A DNA stretch of 64,000 nucleotides from Micromonospora sp. M71_S20. GTDB taxonomy: Bacteria > Actinomycetota > Actinomycetes > Mycobacteriales > Micromonosporaceae. A program made the translations under genes and the position numbers. The notes under the pieces are model-generated. The model was not told where the DNA came from. It searched no databases and saw nothing but the letters and a program-made list of their open reading frames with translations. Below, one piece after another: positions 37,966-47,628 of this stretch; position 1 is the first letter of the stretch; each line of letters starts with the position of its first letter. Location: positions 4,650,001 to 4,714,000 of the forward strand of contig NZ_RCCV01000001.1 of NCBI RefSeq assembly GCF_003664255.1, given 5' to 3'.

Positions 37966-38925
37966 ATGAGGATCGGCTACAAGCTCGCCTCCGAGGGGTA
38001 CGGACCGCAGGAGATCATCCGCCAGGCGGTCCGGGCCGAGCAGGCCGGCTTCGACTTCGTCGAGATGAGCGACCACTTCCACCCGTGGCTCGACACGCAG
38101 GGGCACTCGTCGTTCACCTGGAGCGTGCTCGGGGCGGTCGCGGCGAAGACCGAGCGGATCGGCCTGGCCACCGGGGTCACCTGCCCGACCGTCCGCTACC
38201 ACCCGGCGATCATCGCGCAGGCCGCCGCGACCATGGCGCTGATCTCCGACGGCCGGTTCACCCTCGGCGTCGGGGCCGGGGAACGGCTCAACGAGCACGT
38301 GGTGGGTCAGGGCTTTCCCAGCGTACGGGGCCGACATGAGCGGCTCCGCGAGGCGCTGGAGATCATCCGGCTGCTCTGGCAGGGCGGCTACCGCTCGTAC
38401 GAGGGCAAGCACCTGCACCTGGAGGACGCCCGGATCTTCGACCTGCCGGAGACCCCGCCGGTCATCGCGGTCGCCGCGAGCGGCCGGTCCTCGGCGACGA
38501 TGGCGGCGGAACTCGGCGACGGCCTGTTCGTCACCGAGCCGAAGGCCTCGATCGTCGAGCACTACCGGCAGGCCGGGGGCGACGGTCCCCGCTACGCCGA
38601 GGTGCCGATGGCCTGGGCCACCGACGACCAGCAGGCCGTGCGGGCGGTACTGGAGACCAGCCGGTGGATGGTGACCGGCTGGAAGGTGATGAGCGAGCTG
38701 CCGAACCCGGTCAACTTCGACGCCGCGAGCGCGTACGTCGAGGAGCACCACGTCCGGGAACTGTTCTCCGTCGGGCCGGACCCGGAGGCGCACGTGGCGG
38801 CCGTCCGCCCCTATGTCGAGGCCGGCTACGACCACGTCGTGCTGCAGAACGCCGGCCCCGACCCGGACGGCTTCCTCGACTTCTTCGCCGGCGACCTCGC
38901 CGGCCGGCTGCGCGCCCTCGGCTGA
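37966..38925 (+). CDS. LLM-class F420-dependent oxidoreductase
   Basis: 319 residues, ATG behind GACGGGAG. MRIGYKLASEGYGPQEIIRQA, FVEMSDHFHPWLDTQGHSSF, RIGLATGVTCPTVRYHP and GVGAGERLNEHVVGQGFPS are characteristic of the F420-dependent glucose-6-phosphate-dehydrogenase-like subgroup of luciferase-fold enzymes. The actual substrate of this subgroup is mostly unknown. It requires cofactor F420, which supports an actinobacterial host. Not part of an operon. Confidence 0.92.
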   Translation: MRIGYKLASEGYGPQEIIRQAVRAEQAGFDFVEMSDHFHPWLDTQGHSSFTWSVLGAVAAKTERIGLATGVTCPTVRYHPAIIAQAAATMALISDGRFTLGVGAGERLNEHVVGQGFPSVRGRHERLREALEIIRLLWQGGYRSYEGKHLHLEDARIFDLPETPPVIAVAASGRSSATMAAELGDGLFVTEPKASIVEHYRQAGGDGPRYAEVPMAWATDDQQAVRAVLETSRWMVTGWKVMSELPNPVNFDAASAYVEEHHVRELFSVGPDPEAHVAAVRPYVEAGYDHVVLQNAGPDPDGFLDFFAGDLAGRLRALG

Positions 38926-38940
38926 GCCGTCCGACGCGCG

Positions 38941-39006
38941 GGGGGCGCGTCCGGCACCGCCCGCCGCGATCGCGATGATCGCCGACGGGCGGCCGGACGC
39001 GCCCCC
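38941..39006. terminator. Bidirectional hairpin terminator
   Basis: A 14-bp perfect stem (38941-38954 with 38993-39006) with a 38-base loop between the converging F420-oxidoreductase and beta-helix genes. Confidence 0.5.
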
Positions 39007-39049
39007 GGGTCGGGGCGGGTCGTCCCGGCCGGGACGGCCCGCCGACCGG

Positions 39050-40585
39050 TCAGCGGAAGCAGTTCGCCACCGGCACCCTGCTGCCCTCGCAGTTGGTGGG
39101 CTCGTTGTCGATGATGTCGGTCTCGTCGTCGACCTTGACGCGGGCCTTGTCGACGAAGAGGCCGCCCGGCTTCACGATGGCGACGTTGCCGGTGATCCGG
39201 CTGGAGTAGAGGGAGACCTGACCCATCGACGCGAAGACGCCGCCACCCGTCGACGCCGCGCCGACGGCGTGGTTGCGGTCGATCTCGCTGCGGCGCAGCA
39301 GGAGGTTCGACTTCTGGGCGTGGATCCCGCCGCCGGAGCCCCGCGCCGTGTTGCCCGACACGACGCTGTCGTCGAGCGGGACCAGGCCCTGGAACGTGGA
39401 GATGCCGCCGCCGTTGCCCGTGGCGGTGTTGTCGCGCACCTCCAGGCCGCGCAGGAAGATCAGCGCGTCCGAGTTGGCGATGCCGCCGCCGGTCTGGGCG
39501 GTGTTGCCCAGCACCTTCGTGTCGGCGACCCGGGTACGGGCCGAGAAGCTGGCGACGCCGCCGCCCTGCGCCGCGTTGTTGCCCGCGAAGGTGCTCGAGT
39601 GCACCTCGGCCGCGCCCCGGTAGTTGGCGAAGCCGCCGCCGTACGCGACGGCGCTGTTGCCCCGGAACTGCGAGGTCTCCAGGCTCAGCACGCCACCGTT
39701 GAGCAGGCCCCCGCCCTTGCCCTTGGTGCCGGCGGCGTGGTTGTCGACGAACGTGCTCCCGATGACCACCAGGTGCCCGTCGTTGAAGATCCCGCCGCCG
39801 CCCCCCTCCGCCGAGAGGGAGGTGCTGTCGACGATCGTGGTGCGCTCGACCACGGCGGACGCGCCGTGCACGACGTGGATGCTGCCGCCCTCGGCGGCGG
39901 AGAGGCCGTTGCGGAGCACGACGTCGGACAGCGTCAGTTCCCCGCCGTCGCGGACGGTGAAGAACCGGAACGCCTCGGCGTGCACGCCCCGGACGATGGT
40001 GGCGCCCTCGCCCCGGATGGAGATCGGGTGGTAGATGACGGGCAGCCCGGCCCGGTCGTGCTGCGGGTTGCGCGGGGGCGCCTCGGCGTCGCCGGGGTTC
40101 TCGGCGCTGTCGGCGGCCTCCCGGGCGTCGCGGATCCCGCCGTCGTACTCGTCGGGCTGTTGGAAGGCGTGGGTCAGCTCGTACGTGCACTTCGACGCCA
40201 GCCGCAGGTGGGCGCCGCCCTCGGCGTTGGCCCGGACCAGCGCCGAGATCAGCTTCGCCGGGTCGCACGGCACCGCGACCTCCGCGTGGTGCCCCTGGCC
40301 CGGCCGTCCGGGGCGGCCGTCCGGCTTCCCGCCGCGCCGTTCCTCGCGGGCGTGGTCGCGGTCCTCGACGGCGTCGCCGCGGTCGCGCTCACCGGAGTGG
40401 TCGTCGGCCCACCGCGCCGGCGACAGCGAGGCGGCGGGCAGGTCCCGGTCGGCGGCGACGGCGGCGGCACCCGTGAACCCGGCCGAGGCCGCCACCAGGC
40501 TGCCCGCCACGAGGCCGCCGGCTAAGAACCACCGCGACCGCCGCCTGGGTGGTGCGGCCCGCCGGCCCCCTTGATACGTCGTCAT
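39050..40585 (-). CDS. Secreted right-handed beta-helix repeat protein
   Basis: 511 residues. The start (MTTYQGGRRAAPPRRRSRWFLAGGLV in parts) has basic residues followed by a hydrophobic stretch and AAAVAADRD, a signal peptide with possible Tat character (RRRSRWF). After a charged Arg/Asp/His segment the protein consists of about ten turns with Asn- and Gly-rich repeats such as GNTAQTGGGIANSD, DNTATGNGGGIST and GNTARGSGGGIHA, the pattern of polymorphic outer-membrane-like or pectate-lyase-like beta helices. A single disulphide-like pair lies near the C-terminus (NCEGSRVPVANCFR). Likely an extracellular or spore-surface structural protein; no catalytic motif is seen. Confidence 0.85.
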   Translation of the reverse strand: MTTYQGGRRAAPPRRRSRWFLAGGLVAGSLVAASAGFTGAAAVAADRDLPAASLSPARWADDHSGERDRGDAVEDRDHAREERRGGKPDGRPGRPGQGHHAEVAVPCDPAKLISALVRANAEGGAHLRLASKCTYELTHAFQQPDEYDGGIRDAREAADSAENPGDAEAPPRNPQHDRAGLPVIYHPISIRGEGATIVRGVHAEAFRFFTVRDGGELTLSDVVLRNGLSAAEGGSIHVVHGASAVVERTTIVDSTSLSAEGGGGGIFNDGHLVVIGSTFVDNHAAGTKGKGGGLLNGGVLSLETSQFRGNSAVAYGGGFANYRGAAEVHSSTFAGNNAAQGGGVASFSARTRVADTKVLGNTAQTGGGIANSDALIFLRGLEVRDNTATGNGGGISTFQGLVPLDDSVVSGNTARGSGGGIHAQKSNLLLRRSEIDRNHAVGAASTGGGVFASMGQVSLYSSRITGNVAIVKPGGLFVDKARVKVDDETDIIDNEPTNCEGSRVPVANCFR

Positions 40586-40758
40586 CAGGCTTCCCTGCCT
40601 CTCGCGCATGCGTGACACGGCCGCGTCGAACGGGACGCGGGGCGGCTGACGTCGCGACGGCCGCCGAAGGTCACGATACGGACGAGAATCGGGCAAGTCC
40701 GTCGAACATGAATAAGCGTATGATTCACCTCGACGAGCACGAAGGGACGCAGCCCCCG

Positions 40759-42852
<2,094 letters not shown>

Positions 42853-42937
42853 GTCCCGTCCCCACCCTCGGCGGTCCTGACCCGACCGTAGGCGGTCGCC
42901 GGCCGGCCGCCCGCCGGAACGGTGAAGCCGGGACGGC

Positions 42938-43339
42938 TCAGTCGCCGTCGGGGGCGGCCAGCACCCGGGCCAGGGCGTCGGGATCCGCCACGGTGACCGT
43001 CGCCCCGGGGTGCCGCAGCCACCCGCCGGGCAGCAGGGCGGGCACCGGCTCGGCGAAACGGAGGCAGAGCCCGGCGGCGGTGCTGCTGGCGAAGGTGACG
43101 CCGGCGTCGGCCAGCGAGAGGCGCACGCCGATCCCCCGCCACCAGCGGTACGGGCCGGTGGGTGCGGCGTCGACGACGTTGCGCCGGGCGGTGCGCAGGT
43201 GCCACGGGCCGAACCGGACCACCAGCTCGGCCCGGTCGACGCCGACCCAGGCGGTCGCCGGCCGGACGCCCACCAGCGCGAGCGCCGGTCGGAAGACCGG
43301 GTCGAAGCGGAACGCGAACCGGTGCGCCCCGCCGGTCAT
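42938..43339 (-). CDS. Conserved actinobacterial hypothetical protein
   Basis: 133 residues from the ATG at 43339. [40 protein letters not shown] and [22 protein letters not shown] suggest an all-beta, PH-like fold. No signal or membrane segment. I do not recognise a function. The start was placed at TGGAHRF because everything upstream in frame is low-complexity Arg/Pro. Confidence 0.75.
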   Translation of the reverse strand: MTGGAHRFAFRFDPVFRPALALVGVRPATAWVGVDRAELVVRFGPWHLRTARRNVVDAAPTGPYRWWRGIGVRLSLADAGVTFASSTAAGLCLRFAEPVPALLPGGWLRHPGATVTVADPDALARVLAAPDGD

Positions 43340-43613
43340 CGCGCACCACCCCGGCCGGTGGGGCGGGCGGCGCCCGGTCGGGCGGGGCGGGGCGGGGCGA
43401 CGGGCCGGGGACGGGGTCGGGCGGCGGGCCGCCGGGCCGGGTGACTCATGGCGCGGGCGTACCCCGTGCGGGCCGGCCGACACCCCCCGGGCCGGCCGAC
43501 CCGCGAACCCCGCACCCCCGCTCCCCCGCCCCGGCGTACCCCCGCCCGCACGGACCGCCCCCGACCTCAGGCCCGACGCCCCCCGGCTGACGGGCCTGAT
43601 CCGGCGGGGACGC

Positions 43614-43655
43614 GTCCCCGCGCTCCGCCGGGTGCCGGATGCGGAGCGCGGGGAC
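43614..43655. terminator. Hairpin terminator, 15-bp perfect stem
   Basis: Bases 43614-43628 pair with 43641-43655 around a 12-base loop, 12 bases downstream of the DUF5995 gene. The rest of the 43340-43667 gap is extremely GC-rich and contains nothing I can name. Confidence 0.7.
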
Positions 43656-43667
43656 CCCCCGTCACGG

Positions 43668-44438
43668 CTACTGCAGGAACGCCCCGAGGGGCGAGAGCAG
43701 CAACCGACCGAGCGCCGCGGCGGTGTCGTCCAGCCGCGCGCGCTCGCACTCGTGGGCGGCCGGGTCGTGCCGGCACCGCCAGATCTTCTGCGCGTTGCGC
43801 CAGGCGACGTCGCGGGTGTACTCGACCAGTTCCCCCTGGTACCAGTCGTCGATGTCGCCGTTGAGCATGTCGATGAGCAGCTGCCACCGCTCCAGGTAGC
43901 CGCGCCGCAGACCGGGGATCTTGTCCGCGAAGATGTTGTTGATCTCCAGGTAGTCGCGGTGCTGGTCGGTGCCGTCCACCGGCTCCGACTCCAGGCTGTC
44001 GAACGTGGTCACCAACGCGAACGGCAGGTCGAAGTTGATGTGCGCGTTCACCCCGGCGGCGGCCGACGGCAGCGGGCGGGCGTCCGGCCCGCGCATCCGC
44101 TGGAACAGGCAGGCCCACGCCTTCGGCGTGCCCGGGCTGGAGTCGGTCCACAGCCGCATCGCGTCGAAGTAGCGGGCGGCGAACTCCACGTCGAGCCGGG
44201 ACAGGAACACCGGATCGGCGAACCGGTCGTCGTAGAGGCCGTTCAGCACGCTCTCGGTGATCGTCAGGTACAGCCGGTTGAAGTCGGCCAGCGGGCAGCT
44301 CGCCTCCAACGGAGGCAGCCGGACCAGCAGGTCCTGGAGCTTGGTGAGGTGGTCCACCACCGCCGGCACGTCGGCGGGATGGTCGGCGAGCAGATCGACG
44401 ATGTCCCGATGTACGGGCCCCCACACCGGTTCGGTCAT
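43668..44438 (-). CDS. DUF5995-family protein
   Basis: 256 residues behind a GGAGGAGAG ribosome binding site. HINFDLPFALVTTFDSLE near residue 135, the preceding CLFQRMRG, and DWYQGELVEYTRDVAWRNAQKIW near 210 are the conserved parts of DUF5995, a helical cytoplasmic family of unknown role. Many acidic and His residues are conserved, which could mean a metal site. Monocistronic: own ribosome binding site and terminator. Confidence 0.85.
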   Translation of the reverse strand: MTEPVWGPVHRDIVDLLADHPADVPAVVDHLTKLQDLLVRLPPLEASCPLADFNRLYLTITESVLNGLYDDRFADPVFLSRLDVEFAARYFDAMRLWTDSSPGTPKAWACLFQRMRGPDARPLPSAAAGVNAHINFDLPFALVTTFDSLESEPVDGTDQHRDYLEINNIFADKIPGLRRGYLERWQLLIDMLNGDIDDWYQGELVEYTRDVAWRNAQKIWRCRHDPAAHECERARLDDTAAALGRLLLSPLGAFLQ

Positions 44439-44547
44439 CTCTCCTCCACACTGGTTCCCGGCACCCCCCGTGCCGTCGGCGACGCAGCACAGACTGCCAG
44501 CCGGCGACGGCCGGCCGGATCAGTAGAACGACGTATCCCGCCGCGCG

Positions 44548-47442
44548 TCAGTCGCCCTTGTTGCGTAGGAAGATCGCGCTGGCCTGCACACGGGTGCGGA
44601 CCTGGAGCTTGTCGAAGATGTGCGAGACGTGCACGCCGATGGTGCGCTCGCTGATGAACAGCCGCTGGCCGATCTCCCGGTTGGTGAGCCCCTCGGCGAC
44701 CGCGGCGAGCACCTCCCGCTCCCGGGCGGTCAACGACGCCAGCTCGTCGCCGTCCGCCCCGGCGGCCGGACCGCCCGTGGCCGGACGTTCCTCCAGCGAC
44801 ACCCGCGCCCTGCCGGCGAGGGTACGGATCTCCGAGGTCAACGGCACCGCGCCGAGCCCCTGTGCCACCTCGTACGCCTGCCGCAGCAGCTTGGCTGCCG
44901 TGGCGCTGCGGCTGCGCCGGGCCAGCAGCGCCTCGGCCTGTCGCAGCCGGGAGTAGGCCGCCGGGTAGGGGTGGTGGCGGCGGTCCCACTGCGCCACCGA
45001 GCGGGCCCACAGCTCCGGGTCGCTGCTGTCGAGGCGGCTCACCTCGGCGGCGCACAGCGCCAGGAAGCCGTCCACCACGTCGCGCACCGGGCGGGCGGCG
45101 TGCTCGCTCTTGCGGGCGACCCGGTCGGCCACCTCCCGCAGCCGCCGCACCGCGGTCTCGTCCACGGCGATCGTGCGGCCGGCGTGCGCCTCGGCCTCGG
45201 CCCGCAGGCCGTGCCACACGAGCGCGGCGAGGATGCCCACGTCGTCGGAGCGGCTCTCGGTCAGGCCGCGCTGCACCGCCTGCCGGGCCAGGTCGTGCCG
45301 GCCCTGCCACATCGCCAGCCCCGCCCGCAGGGTGAGCAGCGGGATCACGTGCCGCGCCCCGCCGCCGGCGAGCACCGTGGCCACCGCGTCCAGGTCGCGG
45401 TCGGCGGCCTCGATGTCGCCGTAGCCCACTGACAGCCGGCAGCGCGCCAACAGCAGCTCCACCGCGTCGGCGCCGGAGGGGCGGTGCCGCAGCGCCGCCG
45501 CGACGACCTTCTCCGCCTCGGCCCACTGGCCGACCCGGAACAGCCCGTTGGTGGCGATGGCCAGCAGCCGGGTCTCGTACGTGCGGCCCAGGCCGAGTTC
45601 GGCCACCCGCTCGGCGCCCCGGCGGGCCACCACGACGCCCTCCTCCAGGACGTTCAGCGGGCCGGTCAGCAGCTCCGCCAGGTGCAGGTACGCGCACGCC
45701 ACGTCCTCCGGGCGACCCGAGCGCTCGGCGGTCCCCAACGCGCGGCGCATCACCGCCAGCCCGGCGTCCGGGTCCTCCAGGTACGCCTCGGAGAAGCCGA
45801 GCGCGGCGCTGGCCAGCACCACCTCCGACGTGGAGCCCGTCACGTCGGCGGAGAGCTCCAGCGCCTCCCGGGCCCGCCGGCCGGCGTCGGCGTACCGGCC
45901 AAGGTGCAGCAGCAGCTCGGCCAGGTGCGCCGCGGCCGTGGCCCGCTCCCGGGGCGTGCAGTCCGCGGCCTCCAGGGCACGCTGGTACTCCGCCTCCGCT
46001 GGCGCCGACCGGCCGGCGGCGGCCAGGTAGCGGGCCCGGCGGATGTGCAGCGCGCAGGCCGACGGGTCGGTTTCGGCGGCGGCCAGCTCCTCCAGCAGCG
46101 CCAGCGCCCGGGCGTGCTCGCCGCAGTGGTGGGCGGCCTCGGCGGCGTGCCTGAGCAGCGTGACCCGGTCCACGTCCGGCGGCGTGCGGCCCGGCGAGGC
46201 GGCCAGCTGCAACGCGACCGACCAGTGCCGGTGCGCCTCGGCCCAGCCGTGCAGCCGCTCGGCCTCCCGGGCCGCGGCCATCGCCGCCGGCAGCGCCCGC
46301 GCCGGCTCGCCGGCCCGCCGCCAGTGGTGTGCAAGGCGTGCCTGGTGCAGCTCCGCCGGGGCTGCGGTGAGCGCCTCGGCGTAGCGGCGGTGCAGGGCGG
46401 CCCGCTCGGCCGGCAGCAGCTCGTGCTCCAGCACCTCGGCGACCAGCCGGTGCCGCAGCCGGTAGCCGTCGTCCGCGCTGACCAGCAGCCGGTGGGCGAC
46501 CGCCGCCCGGGCCGCCTCGATCAGCTCGTCCTCGGGCAGCCGCACCACCCGGGCGAGCAGCCAGTGCTCCACGGGCTCGACCCCGGCCGCCACCGCGTGC
46601 ACCACGGTGTGCGCGTGCTGCGGCAGCGCGTCCACCCGGGCCAGGAAGATCTCGCGCAGCGTGTCGGAGAGACCGTCCCGGCCGTCGCGCAGGTCGCGGG
46701 CCAGCTCCTCCACCACGAACGGGTTGCCGCCGCTGCGCTGCCACACCAGCTCCGCCGCTTCCGGGCTGAGCGCCCGCCCGACCACGGCGGCGGCGAGCCG
46801 GTCGGTGCCGGCCCGGTCCAGCGGGGCCAGGTCGAGCACCCGCACCGTACGCAGCCGGCGCAGCTCGGTGAGCACCCGGCGCAGCGGGTGCGCGCCCTGC
46901 AACGACTCGGCCCGCACCGCCGCGAGCACGGACAGCTGGAGGTCGCCCAACCCGGCCAGCAGGTAGAGCAGCAGCTGGCGGGTGCTCCGGTCGACCCACT
47001 GGAGGTCGTCCAGGACGAGCACCAGCGGCCGCCCCTCGGCGATCAGGTGCAGCCCCCGCGAGACCCGCTCCAGCAGTGCCCCGGCGCCGTCCGGGCCGGC
47101 GGTCTCCTCGGCGAACACCCGCAGGAGGCCACGGACCGCCGAGGAGGTCCGGGCCTCGGAACCGGTCAGTTCGGCGTCGAGGCGGCGCAGCGCCTGGAGC
47201 AGCGGGTGCAGGGGCGACGCGTCGCCGATGTCCAGACAGGAGCCGGTGAGCACCAGGGCCCCGGCGTCGCGCAGCCGGGCGCCCACCTCGCGCAGCAGCC
47301 GGGTCTTGCCGACGCCGCTCTCGCCGGTGAGGAAGACGGCGGCGGTGTTGCCCTGCGTGACGTCGTCGAGCAGCACGGACCGTACCGTCGTCACCAGGTC
47401 GGCCCGGCCGACGAGTGGTGCGGTGTCCACTTCGCTGGCCAT
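44548..47442 (-). CDS. LuxR-family regulator with AAA ATPase domain (LAL type)
   Basis: 964 residues. Walker A is LTGESGVGKTRLLREV (residues 38-53) and Walker B is RPLVLVLDDLQWVDRST near 150. A long helical, TPR-like middle region follows, and the C-terminal LuxR helix-turn-helix reads LASLTAREREVLAAVAEGLTN and REIGQRLFISERTIGVHVSH. TAGGCT (complement of 47450-47455) ends seven bases before the ATG, so the mRNA is probably leaderless. The divergent gene at 47629 encodes a second large AAA protein. Targets unknown. Confidence 0.93.
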   Translation of the reverse strand: MASEVDTAPLVGRADLVTTVRSVLLDDVTQGNTAAVFLTGESGVGKTRLLREVGARLRDAGALVLTGSCLDIGDASPLHPLLQALRRLDAELTGSEARTSSAVRGLLRVFAEETAGPDGAGALLERVSRGLHLIAEGRPLVLVLDDLQWVDRSTRQLLLYLLAGLGDLQLSVLAAVRAESLQGAHPLRRVLTELRRLRTVRVLDLAPLDRAGTDRLAAAVVGRALSPEAAELVWQRSGGNPFVVEELARDLRDGRDGLSDTLREIFLARVDALPQHAHTVVHAVAAGVEPVEHWLLARVVRLPEDELIEAARAAVAHRLLVSADDGYRLRHRLVAEVLEHELLPAERAALHRRYAEALTAAPAELHQARLAHHWRRAGEPARALPAAMAAAREAERLHGWAEAHRHWSVALQLAASPGRTPPDVDRVTLLRHAAEAAHHCGEHARALALLEELAAAETDPSACALHIRRARYLAAAGRSAPAEAEYQRALEAADCTPRERATAAAHLAELLLHLGRYADAGRRAREALELSADVTGSTSEVVLASAALGFSEAYLEDPDAGLAVMRRALGTAERSGRPEDVACAYLHLAELLTGPLNVLEEGVVVARRGAERVAELGLGRTYETRLLAIATNGLFRVGQWAEAEKVVAAALRHRPSGADAVELLLARCRLSVGYGDIEAADRDLDAVATVLAGGGARHVIPLLTLRAGLAMWQGRHDLARQAVQRGLTESRSDDVGILAALVWHGLRAEAEAHAGRTIAVDETAVRRLREVADRVARKSEHAARPVRDVVDGFLALCAAEVSRLDSSDPELWARSVAQWDRRHHPYPAAYSRLRQAEALLARRSRSATAAKLLRQAYEVAQGLGAVPLTSEIRTLAGRARVSLEERPATGGPAAGADGDELASLTAREREVLAAVAEGLTNREIGQRLFISERTIGVHVSHIFDKLQVRTRVQASAIFLRNKGD

Positions 47443-47628
47443 GGCACGCAGCCTAGTCACAGGGCCCCGCACCGTTCTACGGGTCTTTCGCGCCTGCGGT
47501 ACTCCTCGCGTCGACATTGCGACCGAAGGTTGCGCAGGGCCGACATACGTCGTTCGGCAGATCCCCCGTCGGCGGATCGGTGACAGTGTCCGAGGCGTCG
47601 TCAGCCACCGTGGGGAAAGGCGGGTGCG

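Noticed and set aside
43340..43613. A possible Arg/Pro-rich protein in the gap before the DUF5995 gene
   Set aside because: All frames are low-complexity with no start signal or domain; the composition is explained by the local GC content.
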